DNA of 64,000 nt from Treponema sp. (lineage in GTDB: Bacteria; Spirochaetota; Spirochaetia; Treponematales; Breznakiellaceae), in NCBI GenBank assembly GCA_012517385.1, contig JAAYUZ010000053.1, positions 1 to 64,000 of the forward strand. The letters are read 5' to 3'. The notes beneath the pieces are model-generated. The model was not told the DNA's origin, did not search any database, and saw only the letters and a list, made by a program, of their open reading frames with translations. The position numbers and the translations under genes were made by a program. Below, in pieces: positions 1-9,526 of this stretch; position 1 is the first letter of the stretch; each line of letters begins with the position of its first letter.

Positions 1-602
1 TAGGCATATCCGATGCCCCCCTTTACGCCAAGCCGGGCAATGAGGGCCAGGATGTAGTCCTTGGCATAGATCCCCGGGCCAGCTTTCCCGATAAAATTGA
101 TCCGCCGGACCCTTGGTTTGGATACCGCCAGGGTCTGGGTGGCCAGCACGTCCCGGATCTGGCTGGTGCCGATTCCGAAGGCAACGGCCCCGAGGGCACC
201 ATGGGTTGATGTATGGGAATCGCCGCACACAATGGTCATTCCCGGCTGGGTAAGCCCCAGTTCGGGGCCGATCACATGGACAATCCCCTGTTTACCGCTT
301 CCCCAGGAAAAGAAACGTATCCCCTCGGCGGAGGTGTTTTCTTCCAGAGCCTTGAGCATGGCCTCCGCCAGGTCATCCTGCAGGGGCCGCCCGATAGTAT
401 CGGTGGGCACGATATGGTCCACCGTAGCCACGGTCCGTTCCGGGTGTTTTACCTTAAATCCCCGTTCCCGGATCATGGCGAAGGCCTGGGGGGAGGTAAC
501 CTCATGGATAAGATGGAGGCCGATAAAGAGCTGGTCCTCCCCGGAAGGGAGGGTAGCAACCCTATGGGTCTCCCATACCTTGTCGAGCAATGTCTTTCCC
601 AT
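1..602 (-). CDS. leuC: 3-isopropylmalate dehydratase large subunit (partial)
   Basis: The gene encodes the aconitase-like large subunit that isomerises 2- to 3-isopropylmalate in leucine synthesis, using a 4Fe-4S cluster. About 200 N-terminal residues are visible and the rest lies beyond the left edge. The protein starts [13 protein letters not shown] and contains VDHIVPTD and the family signature [13 protein letters not shown], which settles the family. The ATG at 602-600 is preceded by an AAGGAG ribosome site about 8 bases upstream. It follows the first ilvD by 31 bases on the same strand, so the two probably form one transcript, and leuD may follow outside the window. The cluster-binding cysteines further downstream cannot be checked. 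Confidence 0.95.
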   Translation of the reverse strand, partial: MGKTLLDKVWETHRVATLPSGEDQLFIGLHLIHEVTSPQAFAMIRERGFKVKHPERTVATVDHIVPTDTIGRPLQDDLAEAMLKALEENTSAEGIRFFSWGSGKQGIVHVIGPELGLTQPGMTIVCGDSHTSTHGALGAVAFGIGTSQIRDVLATQTLAVSKPRVRRINFIGKAGPGIYAKDYILALIARLGVKGGIGYA

Positions 603-633
603 CAATCTACTCCTTGTATCTGACCCGACTTGC

Positions 634-2529
634 TCATACCTCATCGGGCAGGCTCCTCGTGGCTCCCACATCGGCACTCTGTACAAAGTGGGCATAGACC
701 CGGAGAGCCTGGCTAATCTGCCGATTCCGGTTCCGGGGCTTCCAGGCCCTGGAACCCCGAGCTAGTTCTTCCTGTCTGCGCTGTTCCAGTTCGGCATCGG
801 AAAGTAACAGGTTGATGGACCGATCCTGGATTGAGATGGCGATGGTGTCTCCATTACGGACCAGGGCCAGTTCTCCTCCGGCGGCTGCCTCGGGGCTTAT
901 GTGGCCGATGGAAAGTCCGCTGGTTCCTCCGGAGAACCGGCCATCGGTGATGAGGGCACAGGCTTTGCCCAGGCCCCGGCTTTTTAAGTAGCTTGTGGGA
1001 TAGAGCATTTCCTGCATGCCGGGCCCGCCTTTCGGCCCCTCATAGCGGATCACCACCACCATTCCCGGTTTAACCTGGCCTGATAAAATACCATCTACGG
1101 CTTCTTCCTGGCTTTCGAACACTATGGCGGGGCCGCTGAAGCTGAAAAGGCTTTCATCGACCCCGGCGGTTTTGACGATGGCCCCCTTACGGGCTATGTT
1201 GCCAAAGAGAACCGCGAGCCCTCCGTCTTTGTAATAGGCATGGGCCGTGTCCCGAATACAACCACTCGTCCGGTCCAGATCTAAGGCTTTGTAGCGATTC
1301 TGCTGGCTGGCGAGGATCAGATTGAACCGGCCCCCCGGGGCGGCCCGGTAAAAGGTTTCCGGATCTCCGAGGAAGTCATCTCCCCGAAGGGGCTTATCCT
1401 GAACTGACTCCGGGTTTGCGCCCTGCTGAGCCTGGTCTCTTGGCAGGAGGCGGAAACGGTCCAGGGCCTCCCTCAGGCTGTGATAGTCGACCCGGGCGGT
1501 ACTGGTATCCAGCAGTCCTGTCTGGTCCAATTCGTCCAGGATGCCCATGATACCCCCCGCACGGTGCACATCTTCGATATGGTAGGATGAGCTTGGAGCT
1601 ACCTTGCAGATACAGGGTACCCGGCGTGAAAGGGCATCGATATCTTTAAGGGTAAAATCAACCTGGGCTTCCCGGGCTATGGCCAGGAGATGCAGGACCG
1701 TGTTGGTGCTGCCCCCCATGGCAATATCCAGGGCCATGGCATTCATAAAGGCCGCCCTGGTGGCTATGCCCCGGGGCAGGAGCCGGGGATTCCCCGTCCT
1801 GTAGTACTCATCGGCCATATCGCAGATCCGATGGGCCGCCGCGGTAAACAGTTTTTTCCGGTCTCCGTGGGTGGCCAGAACCGTACCGTTCCCCACCAGG
1901 GCAAGCCCCAGAGCTTCGGTCAGACAGTTCATCGAGTTGGCGGTAAACATGCCGGAACAGCTTCCGCAGGTAGGGCAGGCCGACTCTTCGACCCGGGCGA
2001 GCTCTGCGTCGGACACCCCCTCATCGGCTCCCATGACCATGGCATCCACCAGATCCAGGGACCGTTCATCAACCCTGCCTGCCTCCATGGGACCGCCGGA
2101 TACAAAGATGGTGGGTATATTGAGCCGCATGGCTGCCATGAGCATGCCCGGCGTGATTTTGTCACAGTTGGAAATGCAGATGAGGGCGTCGGCCCGGTGG
2201 GCATTGACCATGTATTCCACACTGTCTGCGATGAGGTCCCGGGATGGCAGGCTGTAGAGCATCCCCTCGTGTCCCATGGCGATTCCGTCGTCGATGGCGA
2301 TGGTATTAAATTCGGCGGCAAAAAAGCCCCGGCTTTCGATGATGGCCTTTAGTTCCTGTCCAATACCATGCAGGTGCGCATGGCCGGGGACAAACTGGGT
2401 AAAACTGTTGGCTATGGCGATAATCGGCTTGCCGAACTGCGAGCCCTTCATTCCGTTAGCCCGCCACAGCGCACGGGCTCCCGCCATCTTTCTTCCCTGG
2501 GTACTGGTCTGGGATCGTAATGCTGGCAT
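634..2529 (-). CDS. ilvD: Dihydroxy-acid dehydratase, long form (first copy)
   Basis: This enzyme removes water from 2,3-dihydroxy-isovalerate or 2,3-dihydroxy-3-methylvalerate to give the 2-oxoacid precursors of valine, leucine and isoleucine. The 631-residue product matches the long enterobacterial-type form: it begins [20 protein letters not shown] and has [10 protein letters not shown], the cysteine motif [12 protein letters not shown] and the cluster region [22 protein letters not shown] at 2529 has AGGAGG 5 bases upstream. It is upstream of leuC in a two-gene minus-strand unit. A second, shorter ilvD lies in the large plus-strand operon, so the window carries two divergent dehydratases. 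A related sugar-acid dehydratase function is possible for one of them, but this copy is the closer match to classical IlvD. Confidence 0.93.
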   Translation of the reverse strand: MPALRSQTSTQGRKMAGARALWRANGMKGSQFGKPIIAIANSFTQFVPGHAHLHGIGQELKAIIESRGFFAAEFNTIAIDDGIAMGHEGMLYSLPSRDLIADSVEYMVNAHRADALICISNCDKITPGMLMAAMRLNIPTIFVSGGPMEAGRVDERSLDLVDAMVMGADEGVSDAELARVEESACPTCGSCSGMFTANSMNCLTEALGLALVGNGTVLATHGDRKKLFTAAAHRICDMADEYYRTGNPRLLPRGIATRAAFMNAMALDIAMGGSTNTVLHLLAIAREAQVDFTLKDIDALSRRVPCICKVAPSSSYHIEDVHRAGGIMGILDELDQTGLLDTSTARVDYHSLREALDRFRLLPRDQAQQGANPESVQDKPLRGDDFLGDPETFYRAAPGGRFNLILASQQNRYKALDLDRTSGCIRDTAHAYYKDGGLAVLFGNIARKGAIVKTAGVDESLFSFSGPAIVFESQEEAVDGILSGQVKPGMVVVIRYEGPKGGPGMQEMLYPTSYLKSRGLGKACALITDGRFSGGTSGLSIGHISPEAAAGGELALVRNGDTIAISIQDRSINLLLSDAELEQRRQEELARGSRAWKPRNRNRQISQALRVYAHFVQSADVGATRSLPDEV

Positions 2530-2613
2530 AGGACCTCCTGCGGTCGTAATAAAAACCTTGGTTATATATTATTAAAATTATAATATAAAATACAAGAGTA
2601 ATTATTAAAATTT

Positions 2614-2637
2614 TGCATTAAAAATTAAGGAAATGCA
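2614..2637. promoter_or_regulatory. AT-rich ilvD upstream region with two TGCA motifs
   Basis: The 134-base gap before ilvD is extremely AT-rich and holds several TATAAT-like hexamers, so I cannot name one promoter. Two TGCA motifs lie 20 bases apart (2614-2617 and 2634-2637), forming TGCAT/ATGCA inverted arms. The same motif recurs at helical spacing before the plus-strand amino-acid operon at 5766-5800. A shared regulator is an inference. Confidence 0.3.
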
Positions 2638-2663
2638 GTATGATTGAAAATATTAATAATTAA

Positions 2664-3098
2664 TTAAGTGTAAAAGCCTTCAAGCGAAGCTGCTATTCGT
2701 TCCAGTGCTTGTTCAGCGGCATCCCATTCATCCTCAGAGACATATTCCTTTAATTTTGTGATCCATTCATGAGCAATGACTTCTATTTCTTTTTTAGCCG
2801 CCAGTCCTCGTGGTGTTAATTGAAGTTCTACCTTTCGGTTATCCTTTGCTGACAGTTCTCTCCGTATATATTGCAATTTTTCAAGACCTCTAACTGCCCG
2901 AGAAACATTAGCTTTGTCGACAACAAGCCGTTGTGCCAATTCGTCCTGAGAGATTATTTCGTCAGGCTCTATGGCCATTAAATAGGCTTGCTGCCCAGGT
3001 CCGAGGCTTAAATGTTTCAGACGGTATGAAAAATACATAAAAGCTTTTCGATTGATGATCGATATAGCCCGTCCAAATCTGTCTTGAGCCTTGTTCAT
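2664..3098 (-). CDS. MarR family transcriptional regulator
   Basis: This is a 144-residue winged-helix regulator. The core reads DEIISQDELAQRLVVDKANVSRAVRGLEKLQYIRR, a typical MarR helix-turn-helix, followed by a wing containing SAKDNRKVELQLTPRG. MarR proteins usually bind palindromes as dimers and are released by small molecules. Its ATG overlaps the stop of the upstream oxidoreductase gene by four bases (3095-3098), so the two are translationally coupled. The 14-base palindrome in their shared promoter at 3973-3986 is the likely autoregulatory site. The inducing ligand cannot be deduced. Confidence 0.9.
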   Translation of the reverse strand: MNKAQDRFGRAISIINRKAFMYFSYRLKHLSLGPGQQAYLMAIEPDEIISQDELAQRLVVDKANVSRAVRGLEKLQYIRRELSAKDNRKVELQLTPRGLAAKKEIEVIAHEWITKLKEYVSEDEWDAAEQALERIAASLEGFYT

Positions 3099-3958
3099 GG
3101 GTTGTTGTTTCCTAGAATTGCAGTGTGATCTAATAAGAATTGGCTTAAACTACAAGGTATATACCCCATAATTTTTGAAAAACTATCAGTGGTTATATCT
3201 CCTTTTCCCAATCTAACTATTGTGTACAGTGCAAGCATTACTGTTGACATCCCAAAGCTACGACCCTTTGAAAGGTGATATCTCAGAAAACGAATGGGAT
3301 TCGGGTTTACATATTCTATAGCTTTCCCAAGTGTGTTGCTTAGTAACTCAGCAACTTCTTGGTATGAATAGCTTTGTTCGCCTGTTATAGTATATGCTTT
3401 ACCAAGATGTTCCCTGTCAATGAACATACGAGCGCAGAATTTACCGATGTCCCGCACATCAATAAAATTTGTCCGTCCTTTCCCTGCTGGAATAAAAAGT
3501 CGGTTCTCATCTTTTATTTCATTAAGATGGGTTGTGGTTAAATTCTGCATAAAAAAGCTTGGTCTTACGATGGTAAATGGCAGTTCAAGCTTGTATAAAT
3601 AATTTTCTATTACATGATGGGGTACTATTGGGTTGTTCTCTGCTCCCTGCACCGATAGAAAAACTATTTGCTTTATTTGTCGTTCCTTAAGATGTGTTAA
3701 AAAAGGCAGCATATCTCGTTTTATATTGGAAATATGTGGAGGTCTCATAAGAAAAATCCGCTCTGTGCCAGCAAGGGCTGTTTCCCAGCTAGATGCATCG
3801 TAAAATGAAAAATAACGATATTCTAAATTGTTTGTATTATCTATTGGTTCGATGGCTCTCGTAGCAGCGATTACATGCTCTCCCTGTTTAATAAGTTGTT
3901 TAACTGTTTCTTTTCCCACATTCCCAGTTGCTCCGGTTACAAAAATAGCTTTGTTCAT
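3095..3958 (-). CDS. NmrA-like NAD(P)-binding oxidoreductase
   Basis: The 287-residue protein begins MNKAIFVTGATGNVGKETVKQL, a clear GxxGxxG dinucleotide-binding fold of the atypical short-chain dehydrogenase type (NmrA/YtfG-like). Later segments such as VFLSVQGAENNPIVPHHVIENYL and FIDVRDIG fit that family. Members act as quinone reductases or redox sensors, but the substrate here is unknown. It is the first gene of a two-gene unit with a MarR regulator, a common arrangement for genes induced by electrophiles or aromatic compounds. A ribosome site AAGGAG lies before the ATG. Confidence 0.85.
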   Translation of the reverse strand: MNKAIFVTGATGNVGKETVKQLIKQGEHVIAATRAIEPIDNTNNLEYRYFSFYDASSWETALAGTERIFLMRPPHISNIKRDMLPFLTHLKERQIKQIVFLSVQGAENNPIVPHHVIENYLYKLELPFTIVRPSFFMQNLTTTHLNEIKDENRLFIPAGKGRTNFIDVRDIGKFCARMFIDREHLGKAYTITGEQSYSYQEVAELLSNTLGKAIEYVNPNPIRFLRYHLSKGRSFGMSTVMLALYTIVRLGKGDITTDSFSKIMGYIPCSLSQFLLDHTAILGNNNP

Positions 3959-3972
3959 ACGTCTCCTTTATG

Positions 3973-4014
3973 GTTGCGTACGCAACTATATGCTAAAATG
4001 ATAACTATAGTCAA
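3973..4014 (-). promoter_or_regulatory. Sigma-70 promoter with MarR-type palindrome
   Basis: Read on the minus strand, TTGACT (4014-4009) and TATAGT (3990-3985) are separated by 18 bases. A perfect 14-base palindrome GTTGCGTACGCAAC spans 3973-3986 and overlaps the last bases of the -10 box. A bound dimer would block polymerase. The regulator encoded at the end of this unit is the obvious candidate. Confidence 0.75.
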
Positions 4015-4065
4015 GCTGAGTTTTTTCAAAGGTCTGTCACTATTGAAAAAGGCTCACGTCTTACA

Positions 4066-4845
4066 TCAGCGTTCCATAACCCAGACAACATTTTCACCCC
4101 AGGTTGCTACGGAACGGGTTCTGAAATGTTTTGCTTCGCCCAGGCTGAGTACGCCCAGGTCCCGGACTGCAGGTATTCCCTGTCCGATAAAGCGGGGGCT
4201 GAGATCCAGAATTACTCGATCGGCCAGGTTTTGTTTTAGAAAAGAGGTGATGATCGCCGAGCCCCCTTCTACAAAGAGGCTGCGGATGCCCCGTTCATAG
4301 AGGAGGTCAAGCACCGCAGGGATGCTGAGCTTAAGCCGGCTCGGAACTGAGTCTTCATCGATGGCCACTCTGGCGATCTGAACGCCCCGGGCTGCAAGTT
4401 TTTGAATCCTTTCTTCGGTGTCCGCCTGGTCTTTTTTTTCTGTCCCGCTGGCTGCCCGCTGCGCAGCCTGAGCCCCAATCACAAGGACCGGTCCTTCGTT
4501 GCTGGTGCTGCAGAGACAGGATTCTCCTGGGGTTTGAAAGTGGGCATCCAGGACGATCCTGTGGGGCTGTCTCTGTTCAGGGTTTTGTTCTTCCGGGAGA
4601 CGGCAGAGGAGCCGTGGATCGTCGGCCAGGACGGTTCCTATACCAACCAGAACCGCTTCACAGTCCCGGCGGAGCAGCTGCTGAACCTGTAAGGATTCGG
4701 GGGAGGAAATATATTTAGAATCTCCAGTCCTTGTGGCGATCTGTCCGTCGGCGCTCTGGGCCCAACTCAGCACCACATAGGGTCGTGAAAGATGCGGCAG
4801 TGGGATGGGGAGCAGGAGATTGGCGTTTTCGATTGATGTATTCAT
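4066..4845 (-). CDS. RibD C-terminal-type reductase (riboflavin pathway-like)
   Basis: The 259-residue product matches the dihydrofolate-reductase-like reductase half of RibD, which reduces the ribosylamino-pyrimidine intermediate of riboflavin synthesis with NADPH. Diagnostic parts are RPYVVLSWAQSADGQIA, the DCEAVLVGIGTVLADDPRL segment and the closing LFVEGGSAIITSFL. The zinc-deaminase half that RibD normally carries at its N-terminus is absent, so this is either a stand-alone pyrimidine reductase or a diverged relative acting on another substrate. Its ATG overlaps the stop of the upstream HAD phosphatase by four bases, so the two are coupled. A riboflavin importer under an FMN riboswitch lies elsewhere in the window. 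Confidence 0.8.
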   Translation of the reverse strand: MNTSIENANLLLPIPLPHLSRPYVVLSWAQSADGQIATRTGDSKYISSPESLQVQQLLRRDCEAVLVGIGTVLADDPRLLCRLPEEQNPEQRQPHRIVLDAHFQTPGESCLCSTSNEGPVLVIGAQAAQRAASGTEKKDQADTEERIQKLAARGVQIARVAIDEDSVPSRLKLSIPAVLDLLYERGIRSLFVEGGSAIITSFLKQNLADRVILDLSPRFIGQGIPAVRDLGVLSLGEAKHFRTRSVATWGENVVWVMER

Positions 4846-5627
4846 TCCGGTATCTCAAAGACTCCTTCCAGGATATGTTTGGGCTGGTAGGCATAGGTGC
4901 CGATATCCAGGGGACCCGTAACGCCGGAAAGCACAAGAACTGTCTCGATTTCCGATTCAATTCCAGCTACAATGTCCGTATCCATCCGGTCCCCGATGAT
5001 CACCGTCTCTTCCCGCCGGGCGTTGAGCCGCCGCAGGGCGTGCCGCATGATGAGCGGGTTAGGTTTTCCGACAAAGTAGGCTTTTTTACCCGTGGCCAGT
5101 TCGATGGGGGCTACCAGGGCTCCACAGGCGGGGACGATACCGTCTTCGGTGGGGCCGCTCAGGTCCGGATTGGTACCGATGAGCCGGGCTCCCTGGGAAA
5201 CCAGTTTAACCGCCCGTTCAAGGGCCTCCAGGCTGTAGCCCCGGCCTTCGCCGACCACTACATAATCGGGGTTGATGTTGTTCATGGTAAAGCCCGCATC
5301 GTACAGGGCCGCAATAAGGCCCGGTTCGCCGATAACATAGACCGAACCTCCCGGTTTCTGGGCAGAAAGAAAAGTGGCTGTAGCCAGGGCGCTTGTGTAA
5401 AAATGTTCCGGTTCTACCGAAATCCCCAGCCGTGCAAGTTTCTGGGAAAGCTCAATGGGGGACCGTTCGCTTGAATTGGTCAGAAAGAGGTATGACTTGT
5501 TGTTGCTATTAAGCCACTCCACCAGTTCAGCGGCGCCCTTGAGGAGCCGGTTCCCGTGGTAGATGACCCCATCCATATCAATGATAAAAGCCTTTTTAGA
5601 TCTGATGACTTCCATATTCTTATGCAT
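4842..5627 (-). CDS. HAD-IIA (NagD-like) phosphatase
   Basis: This 261-residue protein belongs to the HAD superfamily, subfamily IIA. Motif I is IDMDGVIYHG near residue 16, motif II is FLTNSS, the cap-region lysine motif is VGKPNP and motif IV is IGDRMDTDI. Members dephosphorylate sugar or nucleotide phosphates in the cytoplasm. The four-base overlap with the RibD-like reductase raises the possibility that it supplies the poorly defined phosphatase step in riboflavin synthesis, but that is only inferred from position. The ATG at 5627 is followed by a second in-frame ATG at codon 5, and I see no strong ribosome site for either. Confidence 0.85.
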   Translation of the reverse strand: MHKNMEVIRSKKAFIIDMDGVIYHGNRLLKGAAELVEWLNSNNKSYLFLTNSSERSPIELSQKLARLGISVEPEHFYTSALATATFLSAQKPGGSVYVIGEPGLIAALYDAGFTMNNINPDYVVVGEGRGYSLEALERAVKLVSQGARLIGTNPDLSGPTEDGIVPACGALVAPIELATGKKAYFVGKPNPLIMRHALRRLNARREETVIIGDRMDTDIVAGIESEIETVLVLSGVTGPLDIGTYAYQPKHILEGVFEIPE

Positions 5628-5765
5628 GGTTCCAGTATGGTACTGAAAATGGACTCCGTCAATTATAAGGGGCCCCTATTCGGTTTCTGTCAGCCCTACA
5701 AGGTGGGCATTATTCTGCTAGTGCAACTTTATTAAAATTAAAGACTCTTTATTATTAGAAAAATA

Positions 5766-5800
5766 TGCAAAAATACTGCAGAAAATTGCATAACCATGCA
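5766..5800 (+). promoter_or_regulatory. Four TGCA motifs at helical spacing
   Basis: TGCA occurs at 5766, 5777, 5787 and 5797, that is at intervals of 11, 10 and 10 bases on the same face of the helix, within A-tract-rich DNA directly upstream of the operon promoter. The last two form TGCAT-N4-ATGCA. This could be a cooperative regulator site or bent DNA. The pattern is directly visible and its role is inferred. Confidence 0.35.
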
Positions 5801-5809
5801 TAAATACTC

Positions 5810-5838
5810 TTGTCAAAAAAAGCGCAAGTCGATACTAT
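5810..5838 (+). promoter_or_regulatory. Promoter of the aro/ilv/leu operon
   Basis: TTGTCA (5810-5815) and TACTAT (5833-5838) are separated by 17 bases, a good sigma-70 match. Transcription would begin near 5845, just before the GGAGG ribosome site of the first gene. Confidence 0.7.
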
Positions 5839-5862
5839 TGGTATCATGGAGGCGGATAGCCG

Positions 5863-7857
5863 ATGGTCATCGTACTTTCTAAAAACATAAGTTCCCACGA
5901 TAAGGAGCAGCTGCGTTCGTTTTTAAGCGAACGGGGCTTTGCTGTGCGGGAACAGGTGTTTGGAGATGATGATATCCTTGGCGCTACCGGCAAAGGTTCT
6001 GTCGATATCCGCGAATTGTCCCTGCTTCCGGGGGTTGAACGGGTGGCGCAAACCTCCAAGCCCTATGAATTGGCTTCCCGGGAAACGAAGAGTGAAGATA
6101 CCATTGTTACTATCGGGCCGGTAAAGATTGGCGGCAGCCGGATTTCGGTAATCGCCGGGCCCTGTGCCATAGAAAGCCGGGAACAGATTATGGAAACCGC
6201 AGCCCTTGTCCGCGAGTCCGGGGCTGTTATGCTCCGCGGCGGTGCCTACAAGCCTCGAACCAGTCCCTATGCCTTTCAGGGGCTTGGTATGAAGGGGCTT
6301 GAGTATATGAAGGAAGCGGGGGACGCCTATGGGATGCCCATAGTTACCGAGGTTGTGTCTCCTGAGCTGGCTCAACAGATGATGCCCCTGACGGATATGT
6401 TCCAGATTGGCGCCCGGAATATGCAGAATTTTGAACTTTTAAAAAAGGTGGGTTCCCTTGGCAAGCCTGTGCTCTTAAAACGGGGGCCCTCTGCGACCAT
6501 AGAAGAATGGCTCCTTTCGGCGGAGTATCTGTTAGCCTCCGGGACAAAGGATGTTATTCTCTGTGAACGGGGTATCCGGACCTTCGAAACCTATACCAGG
6601 AACACCTTGGATATTTCTGCCATACCGGTAGTTCGTAAACTTTCCCATCTGCCGGTAATTGTGGACCCCAGCCATGCGGTCGGTATCAGAGCCAAGGTGA
6701 GCCCCGTAGCTCTTGCCGCAATTGCAGCCGGTGCCAACGGCCTCACCGTGGAAGTCCATCCCCGGCCTGAGGAAGCCCTCTCTGACGGTCCCCAGTCCCT
6801 CTATCCGGAACAATTCGAAAAATTAATGCGGGATATCGAAGCTCTGGCTCCGGTGGTCGGAAAGGAACTACTGAGAACACCCATGCCCCAGACGGCAGAA
6901 CGGATTCTTGTTCAGGGTGGTTTTGTTCATGCTGAAGAAAAACAGGCTACCCACGAACATGGAGAAGCAAAAAACACCCTTCGTATCGCCTTTTCCGGTG
7001 AAAGCGGTGCCTATGCGGACCAGGCGATTATCCGTGCCTTTGGGGAAGATTCGGAACGGATGGCGGTCTCCTCCTTTAAATCGGTGTTCGATGCGGTTTT
7101 GGAAGGTAAGGCTCGTTTCGGCATGGTCCCTATCGAAAACAGCCTGGCCGGTTCGGTCCACGAAAATTATGATCTTTTTATCCGTTATCCGGATATTGCC
7201 ATAGTAGGTGAAATTAAGCTCCGCATTGTCCACTGTCTTATCGGGGCTAAAAACGCGAGCCTTGAAACCATTAGGATTGTCCGCAGTCATCCCCAGGGTT
7301 TTGCCCAATGCAAGGAGTTTCTGGATAAACATCCCGAATGGACCCTGGAACCAACCAACGACACTGCCGGGGCGGTGGCATCCATTGCCCGGGAAAATCT
7401 TACCGATACTGCGGCTATTGCGGGCGAAGTGGCAGCCCAGCTCTATGGGCTTAAGATTATAAAAGAAGGGATTGAAACAAATCCCCTGAACTATACCCGC
7501 TTCTTTATTATCAGCCGGCGGGAGGTGGGCAACGAAATGGAGGTCCCCTCCCTGCTCCATACCGGTGCGGCCCTGCCTCCGGGCTATGAGTCCCAGGTGC
7601 CGAATAAGGCTTCCATTGTGTTCAGTACTCCTAATGAGCCCGGATCCCTCTTTGCCTGTCTTAAAATACTCAGCGAGCGGGGAATTAATATGTCCAAACT
7701 GGAATCCCGGCCCATACCGGGAAAACCCTGGCGATATATGTTCTATGTGGATATCTCCATACCGGAAGAAGAAAGGATCTTTGATCTGGCTATGGAGGAA
7801 CTAAAAACGAAGACCGAGGACTTCCGGTTCCTCGGAGCATATCGGGCATCCTTGTAG
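5863..7857 (+). CDS. Fused DAHP synthase - prephenate dehydratase
   Basis: The 664-residue protein joins two enzymes of aromatic amino-acid synthesis. Residues 1-65 form a ferredoxin-like regulatory domain. Residues about 85-335 are a type I-beta DAHP synthase, with VIAGPCAIESREQI, RGGAYKPRTSPYAFQG and VDPSHAVGIR, which condenses phosphoenolpyruvate and erythrose-4-phosphate. After a linker, residues about 370-550 are prephenate dehydratase, with FSGESGAYADQA, MVPIENSLAGSVHENYDL and the TRFFIIS signature. The C-terminal 80 residues are an ACT domain (PNEPGSLFACLKILSERGIN and the ESRPIPGKPWRYMFYVD region) that normally senses phenylalanine. First and late steps are thus on one chain. ATG has GGAGG about 10 bases upstream. 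It heads the branched-chain operon, with ilvN 22 bases downstream. Confidence 0.93.
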   Translation: MVIVLSKNISSHDKEQLRSFLSERGFAVREQVFGDDDILGATGKGSVDIRELSLLPGVERVAQTSKPYELASRETKSEDTIVTIGPVKIGGSRISVIAGPCAIESREQIMETAALVRESGAVMLRGGAYKPRTSPYAFQGLGMKGLEYMKEAGDAYGMPIVTEVVSPELAQQMMPLTDMFQIGARNMQNFELLKKVGSLGKPVLLKRGPSATIEEWLLSAEYLLASGTKDVILCERGIRTFETYTRNTLDISAIPVVRKLSHLPVIVDPSHAVGIRAKVSPVALAAIAAGANGLTVEVHPRPEEALSDGPQSLYPEQFEKLMRDIEALAPVVGKELLRTPMPQTAERILVQGGFVHAEEKQATHEHGEAKNTLRIAFSGESGAYADQAIIRAFGEDSERMAVSSFKSVFDAVLEGKARFGMVPIENSLAGSVHENYDLFIRYPDIAIVGEIKLRIVHCLIGAKNASLETIRIVRSHPQGFAQCKEFLDKHPEWTLEPTNDTAGAVASIARENLTDTAAIAGEVAAQLYGLKIIKEGIETNPLNYTRFFIISRREVGNEMEVPSLLHTGAALPPGYESQVPNKASIVFSTPNEPGSLFACLKILSERGINMSKLESRPIPGKPWRYMFYVDISIPEEERIFDLAMEELKTKTEDFRFLGAYRASL

Positions 7858-7879
7858 GGGGCCTGAAACGGGGGTAGGC

Positions 7880-8380
7880 ATGAAACGGCACGTGGTGTCG
7901 GCCTTGGTGGAAAACCGATCGGGTACGCTCAGTCGGGTTTCCGGCCTTTTCAGCCGTCGTGGATTTAATATCGACGGTTTGACCGTGGGCGAGACGGAGG
8001 ACCCCTCCGTGTCTCGTATGACCATCGCAGTGAGCGGGGACGAACAAGTCCTGGACCAGATTGTGAAACAGCTCGGGAAACTGGTAGATGTTATCCAGGT
8101 CCGTGAACTGGACCCCGAGTCCTGTATCCGCCGGGAACTCATGCTGGTTAAAGTTAAGGCTGACGAAACTACCCGGCCTGCGGTTATTGAAATTGCCACT
8201 ATTTTCCGTTCCCGAATTATCGACGTATCTCCCACCACCATTACCATTGAGGCCACCGGTGATTCTGACAAGCTGGAAGGCCTCCTCCTCCTATTGCGCC
8301 CCTACGGCATCCTCGAACTAGCCCGCACCGGACTAGTAGCCCTGGAGCGCGGTTCCCTAGTACTAAGCATTAGCATTTAA
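7880..8380 (+). CDS. ilvN: Acetolactate synthase small (regulatory) subunit
   Basis: The 166-residue product is the ACT-domain regulatory subunit of acetolactate synthase. It starts MKRHVVSALVENRSGTLSRVSGLFSRRGFNI, the classic ACT valine-sensing fold, and its second half (RRELMLVKVKA) matches the IlvH/IlvN C-terminal domain. The catalytic subunit ilvB is the last gene of the same operon, seven genes and about 7 kb away, which is unusual since the pair is normally adjacent. It is followed by a 117-base gap with a long inverted repeat before ilvC. Confidence 0.95.
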   Translation: MKRHVVSALVENRSGTLSRVSGLFSRRGFNIDGLTVGETEDPSVSRMTIAVSGDEQVLDQIVKQLGKLVDVIQVRELDPESCIRRELMLVKVKADETTRPAVIEIATIFRSRIIDVSPTTITIEATGDSDKLEGLLLLLRPYGILELARTGLVALERGSLVLSISI

Positions 8381-8382
8381 CC

Positions 8383-9499
<1,117 letters not shown>

Positions 9500-9526
9500 A
9501 CCTCACATAAGAAAAGGAGGCCCCCT

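Noticed and set aside
97..765. Long plus-strand open frame over leuC and the ilvD end
   Set aside because: It is antisense to two clearly recognisable enzymes and has no protein resemblance of its own.
5628..5862. T-box or amino-acid leader peptide before the aro/ilv operon
   Set aside because: Only about 20 bases separate the predicted transcript start from the first gene, and I see no T-box sequence, leader peptide or terminator.
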